DNA of 64,000 nt from Streptomyces albospinus (GTDB lineage: Bacteria; Actinomycetota; Actinomycetes; Streptomycetales; Streptomycetaceae): NCBI RefSeq assembly GCF_014648695.1, contig NZ_BMRP01000035.1, positions 1 through 64,000 of the forward strand, read 5' to 3'. The notes beneath the pieces are model-generated. The model did no database searches. It saw nothing but the letters and a program-made list of their open reading frames with translations, and was not told the DNA's origin. Shown here piece by piece: positions 29,434 to 37,948 of the stretch (position 1 is its first letter; each line of letters begins with the position of its first letter). The position numbers were made by a program, and so were the translations under genes.

Positions 29434-30010
29434 TCAGCCGGTCGTCCCGTGCCGGGGAATCGTGTCCTTCACGATGCGGCCGGAGGCTTCGGAGACGAAC
29501 AGAGCATGCTGTGCGCTGTGCTCACCGAAGCCACGGGCGACCCGCACGCTGGTAGGCATGCGGAGGCCGATCGCGAGGGTGCCGGAGCGGCCGGTGGTGG
29601 GATTCACCTGGATGAGTTCGCCGTCCCGGAAGGAGGTGATGATCAGGTTCCCGTCGAAGGTGGTGAAGTCGTCAAGGGGCTTGGCATCGAAGGGATTTGG
29701 GCTGAGGTTGGCGAGCGTGGTGCGGTGGGTCGGGTCGTTGAGGGGAGTGCGGACGACCGGAGAGGCGGCGTTGGTGAGGACGCTCGCGTAGAGCCGGTCG
29801 CCGGCGATGTGCAGGCCGTTGGTGCCGAAGAGGTTCGCGGTCCGTGTCCACTTCTCGTCCTTCGTGCCGTCCGGGCGTATCTTGACGATGCCGGTGGCCA
29901 GTTCGCCGCTGAGGTCGAAGCTGCCGTCGGCGTCGATGGCCAGGCCGTTGATGCCGGACACCCCGTCCACGACCTTCACGGGCTTCGGCCTGGCGGCGGT
30001 CGGGTCGAAG
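29434..30010 (-). pseudogene. C-terminal fragment of a beta-propeller (SMP-30/NHL-like) protein
   Basis: About 190 codons with propeller-like blades: VKVVDGVSGINGLAIDADGS, IVKIRPDGTKDEKWTRTANL, FGTNGLHIAGDRLYASVLTN and FDGNLIITSFRDGELIQVNP. They resemble SMP-30/gluconolactonase or NHL-repeat lactonases. The fragment lacks a signal peptide and the first blades, and the coding character fades above 30010. The nearest methionine is internal (about 29979). It is probably the remnant of a secreted enzyme truncated by a deletion. Confidence 0.55.
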
Positions 30011-30122
30011 CGCAGGACGCCGCCGCCCGAGCAGCGGTATGCCGCCCTCCCGGAACACCTCCGTGTGCGCCTGGCGGGCGCACCAGCCCGGTGGCGCCGC
30101 GGCTGGTGCGCCGTCGGCTACC

Positions 30123-30575
30123 TCACCAGCGGTCGATGCCCATGGTTCGCGCTGCGTCGTGGATCGCCGTGTAGTGGGGGATCGACATGCCCGACTTCTT
30201 CTTCGGGACGTTGCGATCCTTGGACCGGAACTCGTCCCGCGAGCCGGCCAGCAGGCTGGTGCCGTACCTGACCGGCACGTCGCCGGTGCCGTGGACGGGG
30301 TGCGACTTGGCCGCGGTATCGCTGCCGGCCTTTGCCAGGATGCTCCGCGCCTGGTTGTACGCCGCGGCTTTGATCGTATTCGGGTTCGCCGCCAGGCGGG
30401 CGCCCATCGCGTGGTTGCCGACGGCAGCCGGCGTGACAGCGGCTGCGGTCGCCCGGAAATGTTCATTCGCCGCCTGGTCGCCCTTGGCGGTGGTGGCGCC
30501 GGCGGGAGGGGCGACCACGGCGAAGGCTGCGGCCGTGACCGCGGCGACCAGTCCGGTACGAATGGCTAACTTCAT
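30123..30575 (-). CDS. Small secreted protein of unknown function
   Basis: A 150-residue protein with a clear Sec signal peptide (MKLAIRTGLVAAVTAAAFAV, cleavage after PAGA) and AAAGGAC before the ATG. The mature part is rich in Ala, Lys, Ser and Asn (NPNTIKAAAYNQARSILAKA) and has no known domain. It may be complete or may be the N-terminus of a longer gene whose remainder was lost; the beta-propeller fragment follows on the same strand in another frame. Confidence 0.55.
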   Translation of the reverse strand: MKLAIRTGLVAAVTAAAFAVVAPPAGATTAKGDQAANEHFRATAAAVTPAAVGNHAMGARLAANPNTIKAAAYNQARSILAKAGSDTAAKSHPVHGTGDVPVRYGTSLLAGSRDEFRSKDRNVPKKKSGMSIPHYTAIHDAARTMGIDRW

Positions 30576-30922
30576 TGCTGCAAGTCCTTTCTGTGTACAT
30601 TGCTGTCGTCGACGCTACACCTGATGTCATCTGTGATGTCAACGAAGTGCCGTCAGCAGCAACGAAGTTGTGGATCCTGGACTGCGCATGCCCGGGGTGG
30701 GATGGGCTGCTACGCTCGGGCCGATGCCAGGGCGCTCGGCGCCCCTGCTCGCTCCTGGGCCGGTGCGGAGCGTAACCGGTCATCGACTCCTTCCGCCGTC
30801 GGCGGGGTACCTCGATGAATGACTGGCTCTCGGCACGCTCGTGTCCGCCTCGGCGAGGCCCCGGTACCGCTGCCCCCAGAGGCAAAGTGACCAGCGGAGG
30901 GAGGGACTTGCTGCCGTTGCGG
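30576..30922. other. 347-base intergenic region
   Basis: Between the secreted protein gene and the PPOX gene. The A+T-rich bases just above 30576 (TGTGTACATTGCTG and onward) should contain the promoter of the secreted protein. Nothing else is seen. Confidence 0.4.
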
Positions 30923-31348
30923 TCAGAAGGCTCCCAGGTCGGCGGATACCCAGTGGGCCGGCTGCATGTAGATGGCGATGTGCTCACCGAGCTGGGTACG
31001 GTCATATTCCACGAAGTCGGCGACCTTGTCCTGCGGGAGGTACCGAGCGGCCATCTCCCAGGATCGCTCACGGCTGTCTGATTCCATCCTGGATACCGGA
31101 CCCTCCACCGACACGTAGCGCACCGTCGGCTCGGTCCGCTGCACCATGACGCTGAAGCGCCCTGCGGACCGAATCGCACGCGCCTTCCGAGAATCGGGCC
31201 CGGTACGGACCCACAGCTCGCCGCCCGGCGTGTACTGGTACCAGATGGGAACTGTCAGCGGCGCGCGGTCCGGCCGTTCGACCACCGACAGCGCACCGAT
31301 ATGAGGTTCCGCCAGAAACCGCTCTCGTTCCCGCAGCGACAGTGCCAT
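30923..31348 (-). CDS. Pyridoxamine 5'-phosphate oxidase-family flavoprotein
   Basis: A 141-residue split-barrel protein of the PPOX/FDOR class. Visible are LAEPHIGALSVVERPDRAPL, TVPIWYQYTPGGELWVRTG and VSVEGPVSR, the order of strands seen in FMN- or F420-binding FDOR-B proteins. The substrate is unknown. The start is the MALSLRERERF methionine. A broken small membrane-protein gene lies directly upstream on the same strand. Confidence 0.85.
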   Translation of the reverse strand: MALSLRERERFLAEPHIGALSVVERPDRAPLTVPIWYQYTPGGELWVRTGPDSRKARAIRSAGRFSVMVQRTEPTVRYVSVEGPVSRMESDSRERSWEMAARYLPQDKVADFVEYDRTQLGEHIAIYMQPAHWVSADLGAF

Positions 31349-31376
31349 GTGGCCGACCATAGCCCGACCGAAGCTC

Positions 31377-31645
31377 CTAGATGTGCGGATTCCCTGGCGA
31401 GTCCCGAACGCCGAGCACGCCCCGGAGTACAGGCCGACTCGTCCCTGTGGCGAGTTCGTCGCCTACGCCGATGAGGGCGGCCAGGGAGGGGGCGGTGTCT
31501 TCGACCCGGTCGCCGTCCTCGTCCTCGCCGGTGAGGTCGAGCAGGAGGTGGGCGCGGGCGGCCCAGATGGCCGGACAGTGATCCGACGACCAGTAGGGCT
31601 GCCAGCAGGCCGATCGCGTACGAGGCGAAGGCGACCGTCCGCACC
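31377..31645 (-). pseudogene. Frameshifted small membrane-protein gene
   Basis: One frame encodes a membrane segment, RTVAFASYAIGLLAALLVVG. The continuation IWAARAHLLLDLTGEDEDGD and RVEDTAPSLAALIGVGDELA up to a TAG stop is in another frame, so an indel lies near 31560. Without it the gene would encode an 85-90-residue single-span protein with a cytoplasmic acidic tail. It ends 29 bases before the PPOX gene and may once have formed an operon with it. Confidence 0.5.
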
Positions 31646-31680
31646 CAGCATGGTCCCGTAGAGGCTTAAAGCAAAATAAT

Positions 31681-31987
31681 GTGCGTTATGGTGGGAGCGT
31701 GGTTGCGGAATCGTCGCCGCGGCACCGCACCGCCATGGTGTCGGCGTCCGTCAGGAACGCCGTCGAGGGGCTGATCGCCGAGCAGGGCCGTGGCGCCGTC
31801 GCGATCCCCGTGGTCGCGGAGCGTGCGGGGGTGATCACTCGAACATTACCGACGGTGGGGCGATGCGCGGACCATGATCAATAATTTGGCGACTCGCCGG
31901 CTCGACCCGGGCGGCGGTCTTCACGACACCGGAGACCTGCGTGCCGACCTGACGGCATGGATGCAGGAAAGACTTCCGCATTCCTGA
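31681..31987 (+). pseudogene. TetR-family regulator, frameshifted and truncated
   Basis: The HTH N-terminus is readable (RNAVEGLIAEQGRGAVAIPV, then VAERAGVI). It shifts to a second frame with YRRWGDARTMINNLATRRLD and DLRADLTAWMQERLPHS before TGA. Together they make about 95 codons of a TetR repressor of the IYRRWGD type, whose ligand domain is missing. An A+T-rich patch (31672-31694) remains as its former promoter. Confidence 0.65.
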
Positions 31988-32104
31988 CCTTGCATAGCAG
32001 ACCATGACAGCCACCCATAAAATGGGCACTGCTGGCGCACTGTCGTGCCGGTCAGGCACGTGAAGTCGGTGCGGAAGGGTGATCGACGCGGGGGTGGGAT
32101 GCCT

Positions 32105-33781
32105 ATGGATCAGGCTGCCAGTCCGGCGCGGACCGTCATCCTGACTGTGGACGACGACCCGGGTGTGTCGCGTGCTGTCGCCCGCGATCTGCGGCGTCAG
32201 TACGGCGAGTCGTACCGCATCGTCCGCGCGGAGTCCGGCGCGTCCGCCCTTGCCGCCCTGCGGGAGCTGAAGCTGCGCGGCGCCCCCGTCGCGGTGATCG
32301 TGGCCGACTACCGGATGCCGGAGATGAACGGCATCGAATTCCTGGAGCAGGCGATCGACATCCACCCTGGCGCGCGGCGGGTGCTGCTGACCGCGTACGC
32401 GGACACCGGCGCGGCCATCGACGCGATCAATGTCGTCGACCTCGACCACTACCTCCTCAAGCCCTGGGAGCCGCCCGAGGAGAAGCTCTACCCCGTCCTC
32501 GACGATCTCTTGTCGGCCTGGCGGGTCGCCGACCACCGGCCGGTGACCGTCACCAAGGTCGTCGGACACCGCTGGTCGGCGCGTTCCTCGGAGGTACGGG
32601 AGTTCCTGGCCCGTAACCAGGTGCCCTACCGCTGGTACTCGTCCGAGGATCCGGAAGGCCGGCGGCTGCTGTGCGCGGCGGGCGAGGAGGGGTTGCGGCT
32701 CCCGCTGGTGATCACTCCGGATGGAACGGCCCTCGTCGAGCCGGAGGACCGGGAACTCGCCGCCCGGGTCGGCCTCGCGACGACACCGGCAACCGACTTC
32801 TACGACCTCGTCATCATCGGCGGCGGACCCGCCGGTTTGGGTGCGGCGGTGTACGGGGCCTCCGAAGGCCTGCGGACCGTCCTCGTGGAACGCTCCGCGA
32901 CCGGAGGCCAAGCAGGCCAGAGCTCGCGCATCGAGAACTATCTCGGCTTTCCGGACGGAGTGTCCGGGGCACAGCTCACCGACCGGGCCCGGCGTCAGGC
33001 GGCGAAGTTCGGTGCCGAGATACTGACCGCGCGTGAGGTCACCGGGCTGGAGATCAATGGTGCGTCGCGCGTCGTCCGGTTCTCGGACGGCTCCGCTGTC
33101 GCCGCGCACGCCGTGATTCTTGCGACCGGCGTGTCGTACCGGCAACTGGATGCGCCCCACGTGTCCGAGTTGACCGGCTGCGGAGTGTTCTACGGCTCGG
33201 CCCTGACCGAAGTGGCCGCGTGCCAAGGCCAGGACGTGTACATCGTCGGCGGTGCGAACTCCGCCGGCCAGGCCGCGATATACCTGGCCCGCAGCGCCAA
33301 GTCGGTCACCCTGCTGGTGCGTAAGCCGTCCTTGGCCACCTCGATGTCGCACTACCTCGTCCAGCAGGTCGAGGAAACGCCCACGATCTCTGTGCGCACG
33401 AACACGGTCGTCGACGCCGCTCACGGCGCGCGTCAACTGGAACAGATCACCCTGCGCGACACATCGACCGGCCTCACCGAACGCCTCGACGCCCAGTGGA
33501 TGTTCGTCTTCATCGGCGCAGCCCCGCTGACCGACTGGCTGGAGGGCTCGGTGCTCCGGGACTCCCGCGGGTTCATCCTGACCGGCCCCGATCTGACCTC
33601 GGACGGGCGCCCGCCGGCCGGCTGGGAGTTGGACCGGCCGCCCTACCACCTGGAAACCAACGTCCCCGGCGTATTCGTCGCGGGGGACGCTCGCGCCGAG
33701 TCCGCCAAGCGTGTCGCTTCCGCCGTGGGCGAGGGAGCCATGGCGGTCATGCTCGTCCACCGATACCTGGAGCAGTCATGA
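32105..33781 (+). CDS. Response regulator fused to thioredoxin reductase-like flavoprotein
   Basis: A 558-residue fusion. Residues about 10-130 are a CheY-like receiver: acidic pocket ILTVDDDPG, phosphoacceptor aspartate in VIVADYRMPEMNGIEF and lysine in LLKPWEPP. A short thioredoxin/glutaredoxin-like linker domain follows (EVREFLARNQVPYRWYSSED, about 165-245). Residues about 250-550 are a thioredoxin reductase-type FAD/NADPH module: YDLVIIGGGPAGLGAAVYGA, ATGVSYRQLDAP and VFVAGDAR. The redox-active CxxC of thioredoxin reductases is missing (GCGVFYGS is in its place), so it may transfer electrons elsewhere or sense redox state. The stop overlaps the ATG of the kinase gene (ATGA). ATG at 32099 is an alternative start. 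Confidence 0.9.
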   Translation: MDQAASPARTVILTVDDDPGVSRAVARDLRRQYGESYRIVRAESGASALAALRELKLRGAPVAVIVADYRMPEMNGIEFLEQAIDIHPGARRVLLTAYADTGAAIDAINVVDLDHYLLKPWEPPEEKLYPVLDDLLSAWRVADHRPVTVTKVVGHRWSARSSEVREFLARNQVPYRWYSSEDPEGRRLLCAAGEEGLRLPLVITPDGTALVEPEDRELAARVGLATTPATDFYDLVIIGGGPAGLGAAVYGASEGLRTVLVERSATGGQAGQSSRIENYLGFPDGVSGAQLTDRARRQAAKFGAEILTAREVTGLEINGASRVVRFSDGSAVAAHAVILATGVSYRQLDAPHVSELTGCGVFYGSALTEVAACQGQDVYIVGGANSAGQAAIYLARSAKSVTLLVRKPSLATSMSHYLVQQVEETPTISVRTNTVVDAAHGARQLEQITLRDTSTGLTERLDAQWMFVFIGAAPLTDWLEGSVLRDSRGFILTGPDLTSDGRPPAGWELDRPPYHLETNVPGVFVAGDARAESAKRVASAVGEGAMAVMLVHRYLEQS

Positions 33782-35226
33782 GCGGTCGGCCGATGCCGTG
33801 CAGCCAGGAAGAACTCGGCTCGCTGTTCCTGTTCGAGAAGCTGGCCCCCGACCAGCTCGCCCGGCTCTGTCGCGAAGGCCGGGTGGAGGAGTTCGCACCC
33901 GGGCCCGTGTACGGGGAGGGCGACCCGGCCACGTGCTTCTACGTGCTCCTCGAAGGGACCGTCGTTCTCTCGCGCCGCATCGGGGACTACGACGTGGAGA
34001 CGAGCCGGAGTTCCAGCCGCGGGGTGTATGCGGGAGCCTTCCAGGCCTACCTGGGCGACCGCCTGCGGCAGGTCTACAACAGCTCCCTCCACGTCCTTGA
34101 GCCCACACGCTTCTTCGTGCTGCCCGCGGAAACCTTCGCCGCGGTCATGCATGAGTGGTTTCCCATGGCCGTGCACCTGCTGGAAGGCCTCTTCTTCGGA
34201 GTCAAGAGCGCCCAGGAGGCGGTCGGCCAGCGAGAGCGGCTCATGGCTCTCGGATCGCTGTCCGCCGGGCTGACCCACGAGCTGAACAACCCGGCCGCCG
34301 CGGCCGTGCGCGCCACCTCCGCACTCCGCGAGCGTGTCGCCGCAATGCGCCACACGCTCGGGATCATCGCGGCACGCCCGTACCGGCGCGACACCCTGGA
34401 GACGCTCGTCGATGTCCAAGAACGCACGGCCGAGCGCGTTGCCAAGGCCACCGCCCTGAGCCCGCTGGAAGCAGCGGACCGGGAGGACGCCCTCTGCGAC
34501 TGGCTCGACGACCACGGCATCGCGGACGGCTGGCAGCTCGCACCGACCTTCGTGCAGGCCGGCCTCGACACCGACTGGCTGGACCAGGTCACCGCAGCCG
34601 TGGACAGCGACACCCTCGAAGGCGCCGTGCGGTGGCTCAACTACACCGTGGAAACAGAGCTGCTGATGAACGAGATCGAGGAGTCGACCACCCGCGTCTC
34701 GGCCCTCGTCACGGCGGCCAAGCAGTACTCGCAACTCGACCGAGCGCCCTACCAGGTCACCGATGTCCACGAACTGCTCGACAGCACCCTGCTGATGGTC
34801 TCCGCGAAGATCGGCCCCCACATCACCGTCGTCAAGGAATACGACCGCAGCCTGCCGAAGATCCCGGCCTACCCCGGCGAACTCAACCAGGTATGGACGA
34901 ATCTGATCGACAACGCAGCCGCGGCGATGAACAGCATCGACGCCGACGGCACGTTGACCGTGCGGACCGCCCGCGACGGAGACCACCTGCTCGTCGAATT
35001 CCGTGACACCGGCCCCGGAGTCCCCGCGGACATCCGCGACCGCATCTTCGACCCGTTCTTCACCACCAAACCGGTGGGTGAAGGCACAGGTCTCGGTCTG
35101 GACATCTCCTGGCGCATCATCGTCAACAAACACAACGGGGACCTGAGGTTCCACTCCGTCCCCGGCGACACCCGCTTCCAGGTACGCCTGCCGCTGGCCT
35201 CCGCCGACCCCCGTTCCCCACAGTAG
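33778..35226 (+). CDS. Histidine kinase with N-terminal cyclic nucleotide-binding domain
   Basis: A 482-residue soluble kinase. Residues about 10-130 form a Crp-like cNMP-binding domain (LFLFEKLAPDQLARLCREGR, then FYVLLEGTVVLSRRI). The HisKA-like helix carries the phospho-acceptor histidine in LGSLSAGLTHELNNPAAAAV near residue 170. The ATPase domain has NLIDNAAAAMN, DTGPGVP, FDPFFTTKPVGEGTGLGL. No membrane segments are present, so it senses a cytoplasmic signal. It is translationally coupled to the upstream response regulator-reductase, its probable phosphotransfer partner. Confidence 0.92.
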   Translation: MSGRPMPCSQEELGSLFLFEKLAPDQLARLCREGRVEEFAPGPVYGEGDPATCFYVLLEGTVVLSRRIGDYDVETSRSSSRGVYAGAFQAYLGDRLRQVYNSSLHVLEPTRFFVLPAETFAAVMHEWFPMAVHLLEGLFFGVKSAQEAVGQRERLMALGSLSAGLTHELNNPAAAAVRATSALRERVAAMRHTLGIIAARPYRRDTLETLVDVQERTAERVAKATALSPLEAADREDALCDWLDDHGIADGWQLAPTFVQAGLDTDWLDQVTAAVDSDTLEGAVRWLNYTVETELLMNEIEESTTRVSALVTAAKQYSQLDRAPYQVTDVHELLDSTLLMVSAKIGPHITVVKEYDRSLPKIPAYPGELNQVWTNLIDNAAAAMNSIDADGTLTVRTARDGDHLLVEFRDTGPGVPADIRDRIFDPFFTTKPVGEGTGLGLDISWRIIVNKHNGDLRFHSVPGDTRFQVRLPLASADPRSPQ

Positions 35227-35231
35227 CCCTC

Positions 35232-35582
35232 ATGAGTTCCCCCCACGGAATCGACCCCGCAGTCCCACCCAGCGGAACCGGATGCGCCGAATGCGCCGCC
35301 AGTGGTGGCTGGTGGTTCCACCTCCGACGCTGCGCACAGTGTGGTCACATCGGCTGTTGCGACGACTCGCCCGCCAAGCACGCGACGGCCCACGCCCGGG
35401 ACAGCAGGCACCCGGTGATCCGCAGCTTCGAACCGGGCGAAACCTGGTTCTACGACTACGAGACCTCGCAGGCGTACGCCTCGGGCCCGCCCCTGGCTCC
35501 CCCTGAGAGCCACCCGGCCGACCAGCCCACCCCCGGCCCCGAAGGCCGAGTCCCAAAGGACTGGGCCGACCGCCTGGGATAG
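35232..35582 (+). CDS. UBP-type zinc finger protein
   Basis: A 116-residue protein consisting mainly of a ZnF-UBP domain: CAECAASGGWWFHLRRCAQC, GHIGCCDDSPAKHATAHARD and HPVIRSFEPGETWFYDYETS. All the Cys/His ligands are in the expected order. In eukaryotes this finger binds the free C-terminus of ubiquitin; in bacteria, which lack ubiquitin, its ligand is unknown. It begins 5 bases after the kinase stop and is clearly the third gene of the operon. The C-terminal 30 residues are proline-rich and probably disordered. Confidence 0.88.
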   Translation: MSSPHGIDPAVPPSGTGCAECAASGGWWFHLRRCAQCGHIGCCDDSPAKHATAHARDSRHPVIRSFEPGETWFYDYETSQAYASGPPLAPPESHPADQPTPGPEGRVPKDWADRLG

Positions 35583-35588
35583 ACAGGC

Positions 35589-35723
35589 CCCGAACTCTCG
35601 CTGCCGAAGGCGCCGACCGGGAAGATCCTCAAGCGGGAGATCGTCCCGCCGGCCGAGCCGGAAAGGCGAAGAGGCGACCTGGCCGACATGAGCGTGCGTC
35701 CCGCGAGCGCCGCCGGTCGATGA
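35589..35723 (+). pseudogene. C-terminal scrap of an acyl/acetyl-CoA synthetase
   Basis: The plus strand reads PELSLPKAPTGKILKREIVP, which is the A10 motif (catalytic lysine loop) ending AMP-forming acyl-CoA synthetases. No other part of such an enzyme is present, and the frame has no start. It begins 6 bases after the zinc finger gene's stop, so a deletion fused the operon end to a lost synthetase gene. The rest of the 314-base gap before the pirin gene holds only its promoter. Confidence 0.6.
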
Positions 35724-35896
35724 CCAGCCCCCGGGAAGTTCGTTCCGGCGCCCTCCCAGGTGGACATCGACGATGACCCTGATGATCTGGAAGGCGTCGC
35801 ACACGCACCCCCTGTCGCGTGGTGTGCACCCGGTGGTGCCATCGTCCGGCATTATGGTTGAAGGTAGAACTAATTTCGGCTGGGAGGCGGTACACG

Positions 35897-36886
35897 GTGA
35901 GTAACACCGAAACGAAACCCATGGAACTCCGATGCGGCGCCGCGGTGGACAGCAGGCTGCTGATCGAGGCGGCACGGGTGGATGTACTGACCGCACGTGA
36001 CGTGCCTCTTGGCGGCCCCCGGGCGATGACCGTGCGGCGGACACTGCCTCAGCGCGCCCGGACTCTGATCGGCGCGTGGTGCTTCGCCGATCACTACGGC
36101 CCCGACGACGTCTCGCTGACGGGTGGCATGGATGTGGCCCCGCACCCGCACACCGGGCTACAGACGGTGAGCTGGCTGTTCAGCGGAGAGATCGAGCACC
36201 GTGACAGCCTGGGCAGCCACGCCTACGTACGGCCGGGCGAACTGAACCTCATGACGGGCGGATTCGGCATCTGCCACTCCGAGGTGTCCACGCCGCGGAC
36301 CACCATCCTGCACGGTGTCCAGCTGTGGGTCGCGCTGCCGGAGGAGCGCCGCAACACCGAACGGGACTTCCAGCACTACGCCCCCGAGTCCGTGCGGATC
36401 GACGGGGCCGAGATCAGGGTCTTCCTGGGGTCCCTCGCCGGTGATGTCTCCCCGGTACGGACCTTCACCCCCCTGCTCGGCGCCGAGATTCTCCTCCAGC
36501 CCCGCGCGGCTGTCACGCTCGCCGTCGACCCCGGCTTCGAGCACGGCCTCTTGGTCGACCACGGCGACGTACGTCTGGGCGACACCCTGGTCGGTCCCTC
36601 GGAGATGGGCTACGTCCATCCGGGCAGCGAGGCGCTGACGCTGGCAAACGATTCGGATGACACCGCACGGATGGTCCTGCTCGGCGGAACCCCATTCGAG
36701 GAGGAGATCGTCATGTGGTGGAACTTCGTCGGCCGCAGTCACGAAGACATGGTGAGGGCTCGGGAGGACTGGCAGAACGCCTCCGATCGCTTCGGCGCCG
36801 TCGAAGGGTATCCAGGAGACCGTCTTCCCGCCCCTGCCCTGCCGAACGCCATCATCAGGCCGCGCAGGAATCCGCCGCGCCACTGA
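35897..36886 (+). CDS. Pirin family protein (bicupin)
   Basis: A 329-residue bicupin of the pirin/YhhW group. The N-terminal cupin has MDVAPHPHTGLQTVSWLFSG and HRDSLGSHAYVRPGELNLMT, which include the His-His-His-Glu metal ligands, then GICHSEVSTPRTTILHGVQLW. Family members bind Fe(II) and some have quercetin 2,3-dioxygenase activity. The physiological substrate is unknown. GTG is chosen because GGGAGG precedes it by 9 bases; the open frame extends upstream into A+T-rich promoter sequence. It is convergent with the 2-MIB operon. Confidence 0.88.
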   Translation: MSNTETKPMELRCGAAVDSRLLIEAARVDVLTARDVPLGGPRAMTVRRTLPQRARTLIGAWCFADHYGPDDVSLTGGMDVAPHPHTGLQTVSWLFSGEIEHRDSLGSHAYVRPGELNLMTGGFGICHSEVSTPRTTILHGVQLWVALPEERRNTERDFQHYAPESVRIDGAEIRVFLGSLAGDVSPVRTFTPLLGAEILLQPRAAVTLAVDPGFEHGLLVDHGDVRLGDTLVGPSEMGYVHPGSEALTLANDSDDTARMVLLGGTPFEEEIVMWWNFVGRSHEDMVRAREDWQNASDRFGAVEGYPGDRLPAPALPNAIIRPRRNPPRH

Positions 36887-37009
36887 CCTGTTCGACGCGT
36901 CACAGACGCCCTCTGAAAGACCCCGATGAACCGCCCTCACAACCACCCTGACGAGAGAGCGGACAGCAGCCACCAGGGTCTTCCTGCCGGCTCGCCGGTG
37001 CTACCCCAT

Positions 37010-37037
37010 GGGGCCGCGTCGCGAGCGGCGCGGCCCC
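37010..37037. terminator. Terminator of the 2-MIB operon
   Basis: GGGGCCGCG (37010-37018) and CGCGGCCCC (37029-37037) form a perfect 9-bp stem 6 bases beyond the stop of the GPP methyltransferase gene. It lies between convergent genes and can also stop transcription from the pirin gene. Confidence 0.65.
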
Positions 37038-37043
37038 GGGGAC

Positions 37044-37919
37044 TCATACGCGTTCGGCGGCGATCAGCAGGTACTGGAAGCTGCCGTTGCGGTATGCGTT
37101 GAGGAAGGTCTCCTCGATGCCGGTGACCAAGTGGTCGGCCTGCCTGCGCAGTTCCCAGTACGGCAGGGCGGCCTCCGTCAGGTCCTGGACGTGTACGGGG
37201 ACGAGCCTGTTGTGGGCCATGGCGCTGAAGTACGCCGAGCGGGGATGGATGTCGCAGATGTAGTGGGCGTTGATGAGGGAGACCTCGCGGGAGGCACGGC
37301 CGTAGGCGTCGTTGTAGCAGCCGGTGATGGTGACGTAGCGTCCTCCGCGCCGTAGCAGGCGCGCGTGCTCCGCGAACAGCAGCTCCAGCTCGACGTACAT
37401 GGTCGACTCGTTGTTCCAGGACGCCGCGTACGCGCCGGAGGTGAAGCCGGTGTCGAGCATGTTGCGGTGGTGGTAGCGCACCTTGTCGTCGATGCCGCGC
37501 TTGCGGGCCTGTTCGTTGGCGAAATCGGCCTGCTTGGCGGAGATCGTGGCCCCGTCGGCGTGGCAGCCGTGGCGCAGATGGGCGACCACGCTGCCGCCGC
37601 CGCGTCCGCACCCGGCGTCGAAGACGCGGTCGGTGGGGGAGAGGTCGCCGAGGTGCGAGGCGAGGAGTTCGGCCTGGGCGTGCTCCAGGCGGTGCAGTTC
37701 GCCGGTGACCCGCTCGCGGCGGCGGTCGGGGTCCGGCTCGTCCAGTACCGACCAGTCGGCGTCCCCGATGCCGTAGTGGTGGTGGTACAGGTCGTCGATC
37801 TTTCCGAGTTCGAGGTTGACCGGGTTTTCCTCGGCGTTCCAGTAGTCCGCGACGCGTGACTGGTACGTGGACTGGGTCGGCACCGGTGTGCGGACGGTGT
37901 CGGCGTGTGCGATGGTCAA
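37044..37919 (-). CDS. gppmt: Geranyl diphosphate 2-C-methyltransferase
   Basis: A 291-residue SAM-dependent enzyme that methylates C2 of geranyl diphosphate, giving the C11 precursor of 2-methylisoborneol. It closely follows the S. coelicolor SCO7701 type: NPVNLELGKIDDLYHHHYGI near residue 30, VFDAGCGRGGGSVVAHLRHG (SAM motif I, near 95), ASWNNESTMYVELELLFAEH, VTITGCYNDAYG and the C-terminus GSFQYLLIAAERV. The start is TTG, chosen because AAGGAG lies 6 bases upstream; the open frame continues far upstream without support. It begins 29 bases after the synthase stop and is the last gene of the operon. Confidence 0.95.
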   Translation of the reverse strand: MTIAHADTVRTPVPTQSTYQSRVADYWNAEENPVNLELGKIDDLYHHHYGIGDADWSVLDEPDPDRRRERVTGELHRLEHAQAELLASHLGDLSPTDRVFDAGCGRGGGSVVAHLRHGCHADGATISAKQADFANEQARKRGIDDKVRYHHRNMLDTGFTSGAYAASWNNESTMYVELELLFAEHARLLRRGGRYVTITGCYNDAYGRASREVSLINAHYICDIHPRSAYFSAMAHNRLVPVHVQDLTEAALPYWELRRQADHLVTGIEETFLNAYRNGSFQYLLIAAERV

Positions 37920-37948
37920 CGGTGGCTCCTTGCGATGGGGCGCGGGAT

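Noticed and set aside
31835..33760. 641-codon minus-strand frame opposite the response regulator-reductase gene
   Set aside because: It mirrors a well-supported coding gene and contains no domain; a typical GC-rich antisense shadow.
33643..35154. 503-codon minus-strand frame antisense to the histidine kinase
   Set aside because: The kinase on the plus strand has all catalytic motifs; the antisense frame has none.
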